Of a DNA stretch of 64,000 bases, positions 1 through 9,986 are shown in pieces. Position 1 is the stretch's first letter. Each line of letters begins with the position of its first letter. The notes below the pieces were generated by a model, which searched no databases, was not told the origin of the DNA, and saw only the letters and a program-made list of their open reading frames with translations. Both the position numbers and the translations under genes were made by a program. Origin of the DNA: an uncultured Pelagibacteraceae bacterium (GTDB lineage: Bacteria > Pseudomonadota > Alphaproteobacteria > Pelagibacterales > Pelagibacteraceae); NCBI GenBank assembly GCA_902594605.1, contig CACJMR010000002.1:1-64000 (forward strand). The letters are read 5' to 3'.

Positions 1-1
1 T

Positions 2-490
2 AAAGCTAGTTTAGAGCAATCACTTATCATGCAGAGAAGTTTAAATATAAAACCTGAATTAGAGGTTTCTTCTGATAAAGATCTTAAGGAGAGATTAATA
101 AATCATCCACAAAAAGATTATTGGCATGAAAAAATGATTTGGTATGGACCAAGTGGTATTGGAACTGCCAGATCTTTAGAGGGATTTGTAGATAATCATC
201 AGTTACCTTTTAGAAAAACATTTAAGGAAAGAAATTATTGGAAACTTGGCCATTATTGTGAGTTAGGGGATGGAAAATTTTCTTTAACAGCAGGATGGAA
301 TAGTATTCAGGCAATATATGGAACTGAGGATTGGTTAGGATATAAATCTGAAAACCAAAAAGTAACTATGAGAGTTATGGATTTTTATCATCATGATGAA
401 GGAAAAATTCGTGAAAACTGGGTTCCAATTGATATAATCCACATATTAAAACAAATTGGAGTGGATGTTTTAGAAAGTATAAAAAAATAA
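2..490 (+). CDS. SnoaL-like/ester cyclase-type protein, 5' partial (frame open to window edge)
   Basis: Frame is open upstream of the listed ATG at 29 (KASLEQSLIM...); NTF2/SnoaL-like sequence feel (GTARSLEGF, HYCELGDGKFSLTAGW). Confidence 0.55.
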   Translation, partial: KASLEQSLIMQRSLNIKPELEVSSDKDLKERLINHPQKDYWHEKMIWYGPSGIGTARSLEGFVDNHQLPFRKTFKERNYWKLGHYCELGDGKFSLTAGWNSIQAIYGTEDWLGYKSENQKVTMRVMDFYHHDEGKIRENWVPIDIIHILKQIGVDVLESIKK

Positions 491-491
491 A

Positions 492-1547
492 ATGGCTAAC
501 ATAAAATTTAATGGAGTACACAAATCATTTGGATCTAATAAAATAATCACAGATTTTAATCTTTTAGGTAAAGAAGATGAGTTTCTTGTATTAGTTGGAC
601 CATCTGGATGTGGAAAATCAACTCTTCTAAGAATGATTGCAGGATTAGAAAAAATAGACGAAGGTGAAATTTTTATTAATGATCAAAAAATTAATGAACT
701 TCACCCTTCTAAACGACAAACTGCAATGGTTTTCCAATCTTACGCTCTTTATCCTCATATGAATGTTTATGAAAATATGTCTTTTGGTTTAAAAATTGAA
801 AAAAGGCCAAAGGAAGAAATCAACACAAAAGTAATGCAAGCTGCAAAAATATTAAAAATTGAGGAGCTATTAGAGCGAAAACCAAAACAATTGTCAGGAG
901 GTCAAAGACAAAGAGTGGCTATAGGAAGAGCTATTACAAGAAATCCAAAGATATTTTTATTTGATGAACCTTTATCTAACTTAGATGCAGCATTAAGAGC
1001 TGAAATGAGGGTTGAAATATCTAAATTACACAATCAGATCAAAACAAATATGATTTATGTAACTCATGATCAAGTGGAAGCTATGACTTTAGCAGACCGA
1101 ATAGTTATTTTAAATCAAGGAAATATTGAACAGGTTGGTACTCCTGAGGAAATTTATAACGATCCAGCAAATATTTTTGTTGCACAATTTATAGGCACCC
1201 CCAAAATGAATATTTTAGAAGTAAACGAGGAAAATGTTGTTTCAGAAAAAACAATTAAATTGTTAGGTAACGACATTCAATTTAATAATTTAAAATTAAA
1301 AAAATCAAAACATTTTGTGGGTATTAGACCCGAACATTTAAAAGCAAATCAGAATACAAATTTTACTTTCACTCCTGAAATAGAATTAATTGAAAACCTT
1401 GGTAATGAAAAAATTGTATATATGAAAAAAGATGAACACCAATTAAGTGCAAAAATTTCTAGCAATGTTGAAATAGGAAGTTCCATAGGTTTTGATCTAA
1501 ATGACATTTTTATTTTTGATGAAAATGGAAAAAGACTAAAATCATAA
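492..1547 (+). CDS. Sugar ABC transporter ATP-binding protein (MalK/UgpC family)
   Basis: Walker A GPSGCGKST, signature LSGGQRQRVAIGRA, Walker B IFLFDEPLSNLD, C-terminal TOBE-like region. Confidence 0.95.
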   Translation: MANIKFNGVHKSFGSNKIITDFNLLGKEDEFLVLVGPSGCGKSTLLRMIAGLEKIDEGEIFINDQKINELHPSKRQTAMVFQSYALYPHMNVYENMSFGLKIEKRPKEEINTKVMQAAKILKIEELLERKPKQLSGGQRQRVAIGRAITRNPKIFLFDEPLSNLDAALRAEMRVEISKLHNQIKTNMIYVTHDQVEAMTLADRIVILNQGNIEQVGTPEEIYNDPANIFVAQFIGTPKMNILEVNEENVVSEKTIKLLGNDIQFNNLKLKKSKHFVGIRPEHLKANQNTNFTFTPEIELIENLGNEKIVYMKKDEHQLSAKISSNVEIGSSIGFDLNDIFIFDENGKRLKS

Positions 1548-1691
1548 CACAACCTGTAATTGACTAATTTCAAATTTTTCCCATTTTTTTGAATAATTAA
1601 CATGAAACAACCACATACCTGATATGTGTCAGTCTTGTCTTTGCTAAATAGAATCATTTTAATATAGTTTTAAATATTAATAGGAGGGGAA

Positions 1692-3023
1692 ATGAAAAAT
1701 ATAATAAAAATGCTTTGCGTAATTTCGTTTTTTATTTCGAATATTGTTTACGCAGACATAAAGTTTTGGACTACAGAAGTTCAGCCTGCCCGAATGGCTA
1801 AGCAAGAGGAAATGGCTAAAGCTTTTGAAGCTAAAACAGGTATTAAAGTAGATGTGATCCCAGTAGAAGAAAAAGATTTGGGAACTAGAGCTACAGCTGC
1901 AGCGGCAGCAGGTGACTTACCAGATGTGATCTATCATACTTTACAATATGTGTTACCATGGGCTGAAGCAGGAATTTTAGATGTAGATGCCAATAACGAT
2001 GTTGTTAAAGAACTTGGTAAAGATACATTTGCGCCAGGTGCACTTAACATGGCAAAAAAAGGTTCAAAGATTGCAGCTGTTCCCGTTGATGGATGGACAC
2101 AAATGGTTGTTTACAGAAAAGATCTTTTTGAAAATGCAGATTTAGCACCACCAACAAGCTATGCAAACATCGTAGCTGCTGTTGAGAAGCTATCAAAACA
2201 AAACGGAATGTTTGGTTTTGTTGCTGCAACTAAAACTGATGAAAATTTCATGAGTCAGGTTTTAGAGCACGTTCTTTTAGCAAATGGGGTTAATATTGTT
2301 AAAAAGGGTGGTATCAAAAAACAAGGTAAAAAACTAAAAGAGGCATTAGAGTTTTATAAAGTAATTGCAAAAGCAAGTCCTCCAGGAGAATTATACTGGA
2401 AACAATCTAGAGCACTTTACTTTGCAGGTAAAACTCCAATGATTATTTGGTCTCCATTCATTATGGATGAGCTTGCAGGTTTAAGAGACTCGGCTCCACC
2501 AACAATTAATAGTGATCCAACATCACCTGAGCTAGCTTCTAAAACTGGTTTCATTACAAATTTTAGTGGACCTAGTAATAAGAAAGGTGCTGCATGGGCA
2601 GATGTTAGATATTTTGGTATAACAGCTGATGCTGATACAGATGAAGCTAAACAATTTATCATGTACTCAATGGATGAAGGTTACACAAGCACATTATCGA
2701 TAGCTCCAGAAGGTAAATTTCCAGTAAGAAGAGGAAATTCAAGTGACCCTGAGGCTTTCACAAAAGCTTGGAGTAAACTACCTGTTGGAGTTGATAGAAA
2801 AGCACCTTTGTCAGATCTTTATGACCCAGATGTTATAAATAACATTGTAGCTGGCTTAGATACTGCAAATAGATGGGGTGTTAAAGAAGGCGAACTATCA
2901 AGAGCGTCAAAAGTCATCAATTCTCAATTTATAAATAGAATTACAAGACTTTATATTGATGATCAAATTGATGTGGATGAGGCTGTTGATATGATTAATA
3001 AATCATTAGCTAAATTCAATTAA
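1692..3023 (+). CDS. Extracellular sugar-binding protein of ABC transporter (SBP family 1)
   Basis: Signal peptide, DIKFWTTEVQPARMAKQEEMAKAFEAKTGIKV, operon context; GGAGG RBS upstream. Confidence 0.9.
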   Translation: MKNIIKMLCVISFFISNIVYADIKFWTTEVQPARMAKQEEMAKAFEAKTGIKVDVIPVEEKDLGTRATAAAAAGDLPDVIYHTLQYVLPWAEAGILDVDANNDVVKELGKDTFAPGALNMAKKGSKIAAVPVDGWTQMVVYRKDLFENADLAPPTSYANIVAAVEKLSKQNGMFGFVAATKTDENFMSQVLEHVLLANGVNIVKKGGIKKQGKKLKEALEFYKVIAKASPPGELYWKQSRALYFAGKTPMIIWSPFIMDELAGLRDSAPPTINSDPTSPELASKTGFITNFSGPSNKKGAAWADVRYFGITADADTDEAKQFIMYSMDEGYTSTLSIAPEGKFPVRRGNSSDPEAFTKAWSKLPVGVDRKAPLSDLYDPDVINNIVAGLDTANRWGVKEGELSRASKVINSQFINRITRLYIDDQIDVDEAVDMINKSLAKFN

Positions 3024-3035
3024 TTTTAATTTTTT

Positions 3036-3069
3036 AAAAAAGCGGATAATATAAATTATCCGCTTTTTT
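3036..3069 (+). terminator. Perfect hairpin flanked by A/T tracts between SBP and permease genes
   Basis: AAAAAAGCGGATAAT-ATAA-ATTATCCGCTTTTTT, 15-bp perfect stem with 3' T-run. Confidence 0.9.
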
Positions 3070-3070
3070 T

Positions 3071-4330
3071 ATGAATGACACTTTAGCCAATACAGAAAAA
3101 AAAACTGCATATATATTAACTCTACCTGCAGTAATTTTAGTTTTTTCAATAATTTTATTTCCAATTTTTGCTAATATTTGGATTAGTTTTAAAGAGGTTG
3201 AATTAAAGGATATTAGAATTCCAGAACCAAGAGCAAAAAAAATTGTAAAATCTATTTCTGATGAGCCCACTAAAATAAAAATATTATATAAGCTAAGAAA
3301 CAGTTCATTAATTCAAGAGATAAGAGATGTTTCATTTCAAGATAATTTTCCAAAAACTTTTGAAATAGAAAATTTAGATCCAAGATGCTCTTATAAAAAG
3401 CAAAAACTAAAATGTGAATTTGGAAATTGGCCAGCTAAATATAGGGAAAATTTTCAGGTAGTATTTAAAACAAATGATGGGTCAAAAATAGACAAAAAAA
3501 ATCTTAAATCAATTAAACCAAAATTAGAGGGAAAATCTGATAATATATTACTTAATACTAACTTTACTCTCAAAAACTTTAAAAAGGTTTTATTCGAAAA
3601 TGAATTTGTAGACTTATTGCTTACAACTTTTTATTACACATTTTTTGGAACTGTTGGCTCAATAATATTTGGTATTTTAACTGCTCAAATGGTGAATCAA
3701 AAATTTTATGGAAGAACATTTATGAGAAGTGTTCTACTTTTCCCTTATGTTGCTCCAGTTGTAGCTTTAGCTTATACTTGGGAACTTTTACTAGACCCAA
3801 ATAGCGGCACCTTAAATAGCTTATTATTAAATTATCAAATTATTGAAACTCCAATAAATCTCCTTGGACAAAAATATATTGAAATTAGTATTTTGGGCTT
3901 TGATTTTAAATTAAGGTTAGCGCTTACAACAGTTATAATGTTTGAAATTTGGAGGTATTTTCCTTTAGCCTTTTTATTTATTCTTGCAAGACTTCAAGCT
4001 ATTCCAAAAGAATTATATGAGGCAGCTGATGTTGATGGGGCTAGTCCCTTTCAAAAATTTTTTAATATTACACTTCCTCAAATTACTGCAGTAATTTCAA
4101 TTTTATTTATGATTAGATTTATATGGAATTTTAATAAATTTGAGGATGTCTTTTTATTAACTGGAGGTGCATCAGGAACAAGAACTTTACCAATAAATGT
4201 TTATCAACAAGGTTTTGCAATATCAGACATTGGAATGGGCTCTGCTGTTTCAATAGTAATCGTTGTACTGCTTTTAATGTTTATGTTTTTTTATTTTAAA
4301 CTTTTAGGAAAGAGAGTAGATGAGAATTAA
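3071..4330 (+). CDS. Sugar ABC transporter permease (MalF-like) with ~140 aa periplasmic-type insertion after TM1
   Basis: EAADVDGASPFQKFFNITLPQI EAA loop; C-terminal TM segments. Confidence 0.9.
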   Translation: MNDTLANTEKKTAYILTLPAVILVFSIILFPIFANIWISFKEVELKDIRIPEPRAKKIVKSISDEPTKIKILYKLRNSSLIQEIRDVSFQDNFPKTFEIENLDPRCSYKKQKLKCEFGNWPAKYRENFQVVFKTNDGSKIDKKNLKSIKPKLEGKSDNILLNTNFTLKNFKKVLFENEFVDLLLTTFYYTFFGTVGSIIFGILTAQMVNQKFYGRTFMRSVLLFPYVAPVVALAYTWELLLDPNSGTLNSLLLNYQIIETPINLLGQKYIEISILGFDFKLRLALTTVIMFEIWRYFPLAFLFILARLQAIPKELYEAADVDGASPFQKFFNITLPQITAVISILFMIRFIWNFNKFEDVFLLTGGASGTRTLPINVYQQGFAISDIGMGSAVSIVIVVLLLMFMFFYFKLLGKRVDEN

Positions 4331-5513
4331 AAATACAATATTATTTTCATTGATATCTACTTTTTTCTTAATTTTTTTAATTTCGATTTGGAAGATATTA
4401 GCAACATTGCAAGGTTTAAGTATTAATAGTTTTAATATAGAAATAATTTTTATATTTGGTCTTTTAATATCATTAGCTCACTTAGGAATAGGTGATAGAA
4501 TTAAACCAATTTATAAATCAATCATTTTTTCTTCCATTTTCGTTTTTTGTGATGGTTACTTGATACAAAAATTACCAATTTGGTATAACTTAGGCGTATT
4601 TTTAATATTATATTTTTTCACCAATAAAATTAGCAAATATACTTTTATAGGTTTAAAAGAAGAGCACTCTACTCAAGTAATTTTATTTGATTTTTTAACT
4701 TTATTTGGAATTTTATTTTTCTCTTTTGTAATACTTTTTCCATTTTACATGATGTTAGTAACAAGTTTCAAAACACAAATAGCTTTGTTAGTAAATCCTT
4801 TAGATTTTAGTATTAATTTTGGTCAAGATATTAAAGATTTATTTAAATCTTATTTTGTAATTTTTAAATCTTATAAATTTGGAAAATATATTGTGATTAG
4901 TACAATTGTTTCTGTAGGCACTGTTATTATCACTCTTCTTTTTGCAATACCTGCTGCTTATGCAGTTGCAAGATTAAATTTTTTTGGAAAAACATTTTTA
5001 TCTACATCTATACTTATAATATATATGTTTCCTGCAATCGTTCTTGTTATTCCGTTGTATACAATATTTAGTCAATTAGGTTTACGAAATTCAATAGAGG
5101 GTTTATTAATTGTGTATACGGCAACAACACTCCCAGTAGCTATTTATATGTTACAAGGATACTTCAAAAGTATACCAAAAGAATTAGAAGAAGCCGCAAT
5201 TTTAGATAAATTAAGTTGGTTTGGAATTATTACAAAAATTATAATTCCATTAAGTATTCCAGCTATTTCATCTGTTGCTTTGTATGTTTTTATGATTGCT
5301 TGGAATGAATTTTTATTTTCTTTAATGTTTTTGGACAATCCAAATTCATTTACATTATCAAGAGCTATTCAATACTTAAGTGGAGATGCTGAAACGCCAA
5401 GACAATATTTAATGGCAGGGTCAGTTGTCGTTACATTACCAGTATTATTTATATTTGTTTATTTTGAAAAATATCTAGTTAGCGGTTTGACAGCAGGAAG
5501 CGTTAAAGGATAA
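4320..5513 (+). CDS. Sugar ABC transporter permease (MalG-like) with extra N-terminal TM segments
   Basis: EEAAILDKLSWFGIITKIIIPLSIPAI EAA loop; ends YLVSGLTAGSVKG. Confidence 0.9.
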   Translation: MRIKNTILFSLISTFFLIFLISIWKILATLQGLSINSFNIEIIFIFGLLISLAHLGIGDRIKPIYKSIIFSSIFVFCDGYLIQKLPIWYNLGVFLILYFFTNKISKYTFIGLKEEHSTQVILFDFLTLFGILFFSFVILFPFYMMLVTSFKTQIALLVNPLDFSINFGQDIKDLFKSYFVIFKSYKFGKYIVISTIVSVGTVIITLLFAIPAAYAVARLNFFGKTFLSTSILIIYMFPAIVLVIPLYTIFSQLGLRNSIEGLLIVYTATTLPVAIYMLQGYFKSIPKELEEAAILDKLSWFGIITKIIIPLSIPAISSVALYVFMIAWNEFLFSLMFLDNPNSFTLSRAIQYLSGDAETPRQYLMAGSVVVTLPVLFIFVYFEKYLVSGLTAGSVKG

Positions 5514-6772
5514 TGAATAGATTTATAAAAAATGCTCAAAAAATTTTAATTGGAAATAGAAAAAGAGGATACACCTTACCGACAAATAATAAATTATATC
5601 CTGCTCAATGGAACTGGGATTCAGCATTTATTGCATTAGGATATTCTTATTTTAATTTAAATTTTGCATTGAAAGAAATAAAGACACTTCTAGATGGGCA
5701 ATGGAAAGATGGAATGGTTCCACATATATTGTTTCATAATACAGATACAAATTATTATCCCAATCATACTGCTTGGAATTGTGGAAATAAAATACATTCT
5801 TCTGGAATAACTCAACCCCCAGTACTTGCAAGTATTTTAAAACAAATCATAGATAAAAATAAAATTACTAAAAAACAAAAAAAAGAAATTAAAAAATTTT
5901 TAATTAAAATAAAAAAATCTCATGAATGGTTTATTAAATATAGAGATCCCAAAAAAACCGGTTTGGTATCAATACTTCATCCGTGGGAAAGTGGTTATGA
6001 CAATTCTTCACTTTGGGATGGACCAATGAGTAAAGTTAAGATTGAAAAAAATATACAATATAAAAGAGCTGATAACAAAGTCATTAATCCAGAACATAGA
6101 CCTTTAAATATTGACTATGATAGATATGTAACAATTAAAAACGATTTAAGAAAAAAAAAATATAATCCAAAAAAAATTTTCAATACTGCATTATTCAATG
6201 TCGTTGACATTGGATTTAATTCCATATTTCTTAAAGCAAATAAAGATTTAATCATTCTTTTAAAAAAATTTAATCTAGATAGCTCAAAAATTATTAATTA
6301 TGTTAAATTTACTGAGAGAAATATTTTAAGATTTTTTGACAAAAAAAAAGGTACTTTTTTCTCATTTGATTTAAGAAATAAAAAAAAAATATCAGTCCCA
6401 TCAATAACAAATTACTTAGTATTGTTTGCCGACATTAACAATCATAAGATAAATAATGTTTTAATCAAAAACTTAAAAAAACATAACTTAAAAGAAAAAT
6501 ATTTCTTTTCTTCAATAAAACCTAATCACAAAAGCTTCGAGGAAAAACGTTATTGGAGAGGTCCTGTGTGGGTTAATTGTAATTGGTTTATATGCAAGGG
6601 TCTCATGAATAAGGACGAAAAATATTCAAAAAAAATTAAACAAAGCACTATTAGATTGGTAGAAAAAAAAGGATTTCATGAATATTACAGTTGCAAGAAT
6701 GGTAAACCAATGGGTGCAAATAATTTTTCTTGGTCTGCAGCGCTCTATTTAGATTTAAAATTATCCAATTAA
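5513..6772 (+). CDS. Glycoside hydrolase, (alpha/alpha)6 barrel, GH63/mannosylglycerate- or glucosylglycerate-hydrolase-like
   Basis: LYPAQWNWDSAFIALGY, HPWESGYDNSSLWD, YWRGPVWVNCNWF motifs typical of GH63/trehalase-like enzymes; coupled to ABC operon. Confidence 0.75.
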   Translation: MNRFIKNAQKILIGNRKRGYTLPTNNKLYPAQWNWDSAFIALGYSYFNLNFALKEIKTLLDGQWKDGMVPHILFHNTDTNYYPNHTAWNCGNKIHSSGITQPPVLASILKQIIDKNKITKKQKKEIKKFLIKIKKSHEWFIKYRDPKKTGLVSILHPWESGYDNSSLWDGPMSKVKIEKNIQYKRADNKVINPEHRPLNIDYDRYVTIKNDLRKKKYNPKKIFNTALFNVVDIGFNSIFLKANKDLIILLKKFNLDSSKIINYVKFTERNILRFFDKKKGTFFSFDLRNKKKISVPSITNYLVLFADINNHKINNVLIKNLKKHNLKEKYFFSSIKPNHKSFEEKRYWRGPVWVNCNWFICKGLMNKDEKYSKKIKQSTIRLVEKKGFHEYYSCKNGKPMGANNFSWSAALYLDLKLSN

Positions 6773-6775
6773 TTA

Positions 6776-8062
6776 TTAATTAGAAAATCCATATTTTCTT
6801 AATCTGACGTCACCGGTTCTGGCATGCGCTTCCATTCCTTCGTATCTAGAAATTCTTGCACAAGCAGCACCAACTTCTTTTGTTGCGGCCTTACTCATTC
6901 TTTGGAAACTTAATGTCTTAATAAATTTACCAACAAATAAACCCCCTGTGTATCTACCTGCACCTTTTGTTGGCAAAATATGATTTGTACCTGAGCATTT
7001 ATCTCCATAAGCAACAGTTGTTTCTTCACCAATGAATAAAGATCCATAATTTTTTAATCTGTCGTGGTACCATTGTAAATTTTTAGTCTGAACTTCTAAA
7101 TGTTCTGGAGCGTATTCATCACTAACTTTAGCAATCTCTTCATCAGTGTCACAAAGAATTACTTCACCATAATCTCTCCATGCAGCACCTGAATTTTCTC
7201 TTGGAAGATCTGGTAAATCTGCAATTAATTCTGGAACTCTTTCCATTACATAATCTGCAACTTTTTTACTTTTAGTAAACAACCAAGCTGGAGAATTGTA
7301 ACCGTGTTCTGCTTGTCCAACTAAATCATATGCAACCATTTCAGGATCAGCTGTCTCGTCTGCAATTACTGCAATTTCTGTTGGACCTGCAAATAAATCT
7401 ATACCAACTTTTCCAAATAAAATTCTTTTTGCTTCAGCAACAAATTGGTTTCCAGGCCCAACTAAAATATCCGCAGGGGCATTTCCAAATAAACCATTAG
7501 TCATTGCCGCTATAGCTTGTACACCACCCAAATTCATTATCACATCAGCACCACATAAGTCAGCTGTATAAACAATTGATGGATGTACTCCAACACCAGG
7601 TTTAGGTGAACTACAAACTAAAATATTTTTTACACCAGCAACTTTTGCTGTTGTTACACTCATCACAGCTGAAGCTATATGAGCATATCTCCCTGCTGGC
7701 ACGTAGCAACCTGCTGTATTTACTGGAATAAGTTTTTGTCCAGCAAATAAACCATCAGACAATTCAACCTCAAAGTCTTGGCCATAATTTTTTAATTGTG
7801 CTTCAGCAAATTTTCTAACTCTTTCATGAGAAAATTGAATATCATCTTTAGTTTTTTGATCTAAATTTTTTTTTATTTCTTCAATTTTTTCTTTTGAAAC
7901 AATTACATCACCCTCATATTTATCAAATTTTTTCGAAAGCTCCTTACAACCTTCCTCTTTACTAGTCTCAATATCTTTTAGAATATTTTCAACTATTTCT
8001 CTTGTTTTTGAGTCATCAGTTGATGATGTTTTTGGTGATTTTTTTAAGTATGTAATTGCCAT
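6776..8062 (-). CDS. hpsN: Histidinol dehydrogenase family, probably sulfopropanediol dehydrogenase (HpsN-like)
   Basis: GGVQAIAAMTNGLFGNAPADILVGPGNQFVAEAKR, LFAGPTEIAVIAD, CSGTNHILPTKGAGRYTGGLFVGKFIKT; not beside his genes; sulfonate neighbourhood. Confidence 0.65.
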   Translation of the reverse strand: MAITYLKKSPKTSSTDDSKTREIVENILKDIETSKEEGCKELSKKFDKYEGDVIVSKEKIEEIKKNLDQKTKDDIQFSHERVRKFAEAQLKNYGQDFEVELSDGLFAGQKLIPVNTAGCYVPAGRYAHIASAVMSVTTAKVAGVKNILVCSSPKPGVGVHPSIVYTADLCGADVIMNLGGVQAIAAMTNGLFGNAPADILVGPGNQFVAEAKRILFGKVGIDLFAGPTEIAVIADETADPEMVAYDLVGQAEHGYNSPAWLFTKSKKVADYVMERVPELIADLPDLPRENSGAAWRDYGEVILCDTDEEIAKVSDEYAPEHLEVQTKNLQWYHDRLKNYGSLFIGEETTVAYGDKCSGTNHILPTKGAGRYTGGLFVGKFIKTLSFQRMSKAATKEVGAACARISRYEGMEAHARTGDVRLRKYGFSN

Positions 8063-8121
8063 TTATCTCCTTTAAATTTCAGTTTATTTAAATGAATTTC
8101 TTTTGAAATTCAATGAATCAT

Positions 8122-9033
8122 TTAGTCCAACGCAACTACTGCAGCGGCAATAGAGGCTAAACGTGCTTGAGCTTCATCAGATCTACTTGTTATAACGACT
8201 GGTACTTTTCCACCTACCACAACTCCTGCGGCACATGCTCCACTGAAGTAAATAAGCATTTTTACTAAAGCATTTCCAGTTTCTACACTTGGCACTAACA
8301 ATACATCTGCCTCACCAGCAACCAAATTTTTAATTCCTTTAATTGCTGCTGATTTTTTTGATATACTATTATCGAACGCTAAAGGACCAAAAACATCAGC
8401 ATTTAAATTTTCTTCTTTGGCTAATTTAGTTATTTCTGCAGCCTCAATAGAACTTGGTACACTTTCTAAAACTTCTTCAGTTGCAGATAATACGGATACT
8501 TTTGGTCTTTCTATTCCTATTCTATTTGAAAAATTAACAACATTCTTAAGAATATGCATTTTTGTTTTAACATTTGGCAAAACATTTAACGCTCCATCAG
8601 TAATAATTAATGGCTTATCATCTTTACCGATAGTCATATGCCAAATATGACTTAATCTTTTTTTTCCCAACAAATTATATTCGCGTTTAAGCACTTCTTT
8701 CATAAGCACATCTGTATGAATATGGCCTTTCACTATTATTTGCACCTTGCCTTCACTTGCTAATTTAGCAGCAACTTTAGCAGTATCATTTTCTATAGGT
8801 TCATGGATAAGTTCATATTTAGAAATATCCCACCCAATATCTTCAGCGCATTTTTGAATCTCTACTTCATGACCAATAAAAATAGGTTCAATTAAATTCT
8901 CATTAACTGCATCTTGAATTGATAACATGGGTAAAGGTTTACCAGCATTTACAACCGCAACTGTAACTCCTTTTTTTTTATGAGCTAAATCTAATAAGTT
9001 GTTTGGACAGACAATTTCTTTGTTTGAAAGCAT
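8122..9033 (-). CDS. Phosphate acetyl/butyryltransferase family
   Basis: PTA_PTB fold motifs: IVKGHIHTDVLMKEVL, LNVLPNVKTKMHILKNVV, ending FSGACAAGVVVGGKVPVVITSRSDEAQARLASIAAAV. Confidence 0.85.
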   Translation of the reverse strand: MLSNKEIVCPNNLLDLAHKKKGVTVAVVNAGKPLPMLSIQDAVNENLIEPIFIGHEVEIQKCAEDIGWDISKYELIHEPIENDTAKVAAKLASEGKVQIIVKGHIHTDVLMKEVLKREYNLLGKKRLSHIWHMTIGKDDKPLIITDGALNVLPNVKTKMHILKNVVNFSNRIGIERPKVSVLSATEEVLESVPSSIEAAEITKLAKEENLNADVFGPLAFDNSISKKSAAIKGIKNLVAGEADVLLVPSVETGNALVKMLIYFSGACAAGVVVGGKVPVVITSRSDEAQARLASIAAAVVALD

Positions 9034-9085
9034 TTTTTTCTACAAATAAGTGAAAAAACTGAACATGTATATAAAAAAAAATTCT

Positions 9086-9112
9086 TTATATAAATTTAAC
9101 AAGTTTATATAA
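9086..9112. promoter_or_regulatory. Inverted repeat TTATATAAA-N9-TTTATATAA in divergent pta-like/BASS intergenic region
   Basis: Perfect 9-bp arms; AT-only so may be chance. Confidence 0.35.
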
Positions 9113-9134
9113 TTAGCCTTGAGCGGGGGAGACT

Positions 9135-9986
9135 TTGGAAATTGTAACTAAAATTGCGCCAATTATTTTGGCCTTGATAATGTTAGGCTTAGGCCTAGGA
9201 TTAAAACTGGAAGATTTTGGAAGAGTATTCAAAACACCAAAAGATTTTATTGTTGGTTTTATTTCTCAACTAATAATTCTTCCAATTGTAGCATATATAT
9301 TAATTTTAATTCTAAAAACACCATCTGAAATAGCAATAGGGGTGATGATCATAGCTGCAGCACCAGGAGGTGTTACATCTAATGTAATGACAAAGTTTGC
9401 TGATGGTGATGTTGCATTATCAATATCTTTAACAGCTGTAATTAGTTTATTAAGTATAATTACCGTTCCTTTAATAATCTTTACTTCTGCAGATATGCTA
9501 GGGATAACAGAAGTTTCCCAAAATATTTCAATGACAGGAATAGCTTTAAAAATGTTTTTAGTCGTAACAGTACCTGTAATATTAGGAATGATTATTAGAA
9601 AATTTGCGGAAAATTTTATAGATTCTAAAGTTGAAATATTTAATAAACTTAACATAATTTTGTTTGCTGTTTTTTTTGTAGCAGCTTTTTATTCAGAAAG
9701 AGAAAATTTTATTAGCTTTATAAAACAAGCAGGCTTAATTGCTTTGATTTTAAATGTATCAATGATGGTTATCGCATATTTTATTGCAAAAGCTTTTGCT
9801 TCAGGTGTTAAACAAATGAAATGTATTGCTTTAGAATGTGGATTACAAAATGGTACTTTAGCATTATTCGTTTCAACACAAATATTTGGTACTGATATAT
9901 TATATGCATTACCAACTGGTGCTTATGCACTAATCATGTATATAACAGGATTTATTTTTATTTATTTTTTAAGAAAGTCTAATTAA
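9135..9986 (+). CDS. Bile acid:sodium symporter (BASS) family transporter
   Basis: LGLGLKLEDFGRVFKTPKDFIVG, AAAPGGVTSNVMTKFADGDVALSISLTA, ALECGLQNGTLALFVS. Confidence 0.85.
   Translation: MEIVTKIAPIILALIMLGLGLGLKLEDFGRVFKTPKDFIVGFISQLIILPIVAYILILILKTPSEIAIGVMIIAAAPGGVTSNVMTKFADGDVALSISLTAVISLLSIITVPLIIFTSADMLGITEVSQNISMTGIALKMFLVVTVPVILGMIIRKFAENFIDSKVEIFNKLNIILFAVFFVAAFYSERENFISFIKQAGLIALILNVSMMVIAYFIAKAFASGVKQMKCIALECGLQNGTLALFVSTQIFGTDILYALPTGAYALIMYITGFIFIYFLRKSN

Noticed and set aside
1579-1600. CCCATTTTTTTGAATAATTAA upstream of the sugar SBP as another copy of the locus motif
   Set aside because: Spacing between CCCA and TGA differs by three bases and the gene is unrelated; likely chance in poly-T rich DNA.
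1349-1657. Minus-strand ORF of 102 aa overlapping the ATPase gene
   Set aside because: Antisense to a well-supported ABC ATPase; no recognisable protein features.
2044-2662. Antisense ORFs inside the sugar SBP gene
   Set aside because: Fully nested in a confident CDS on the other strand; typical ORF-caller noise.
9266-9655. 129-aa antisense ORF inside BASS transporter
   Set aside because: Overlaps a confident membrane transporter CDS; hydrophobicity is a mirror of coding TM segments.
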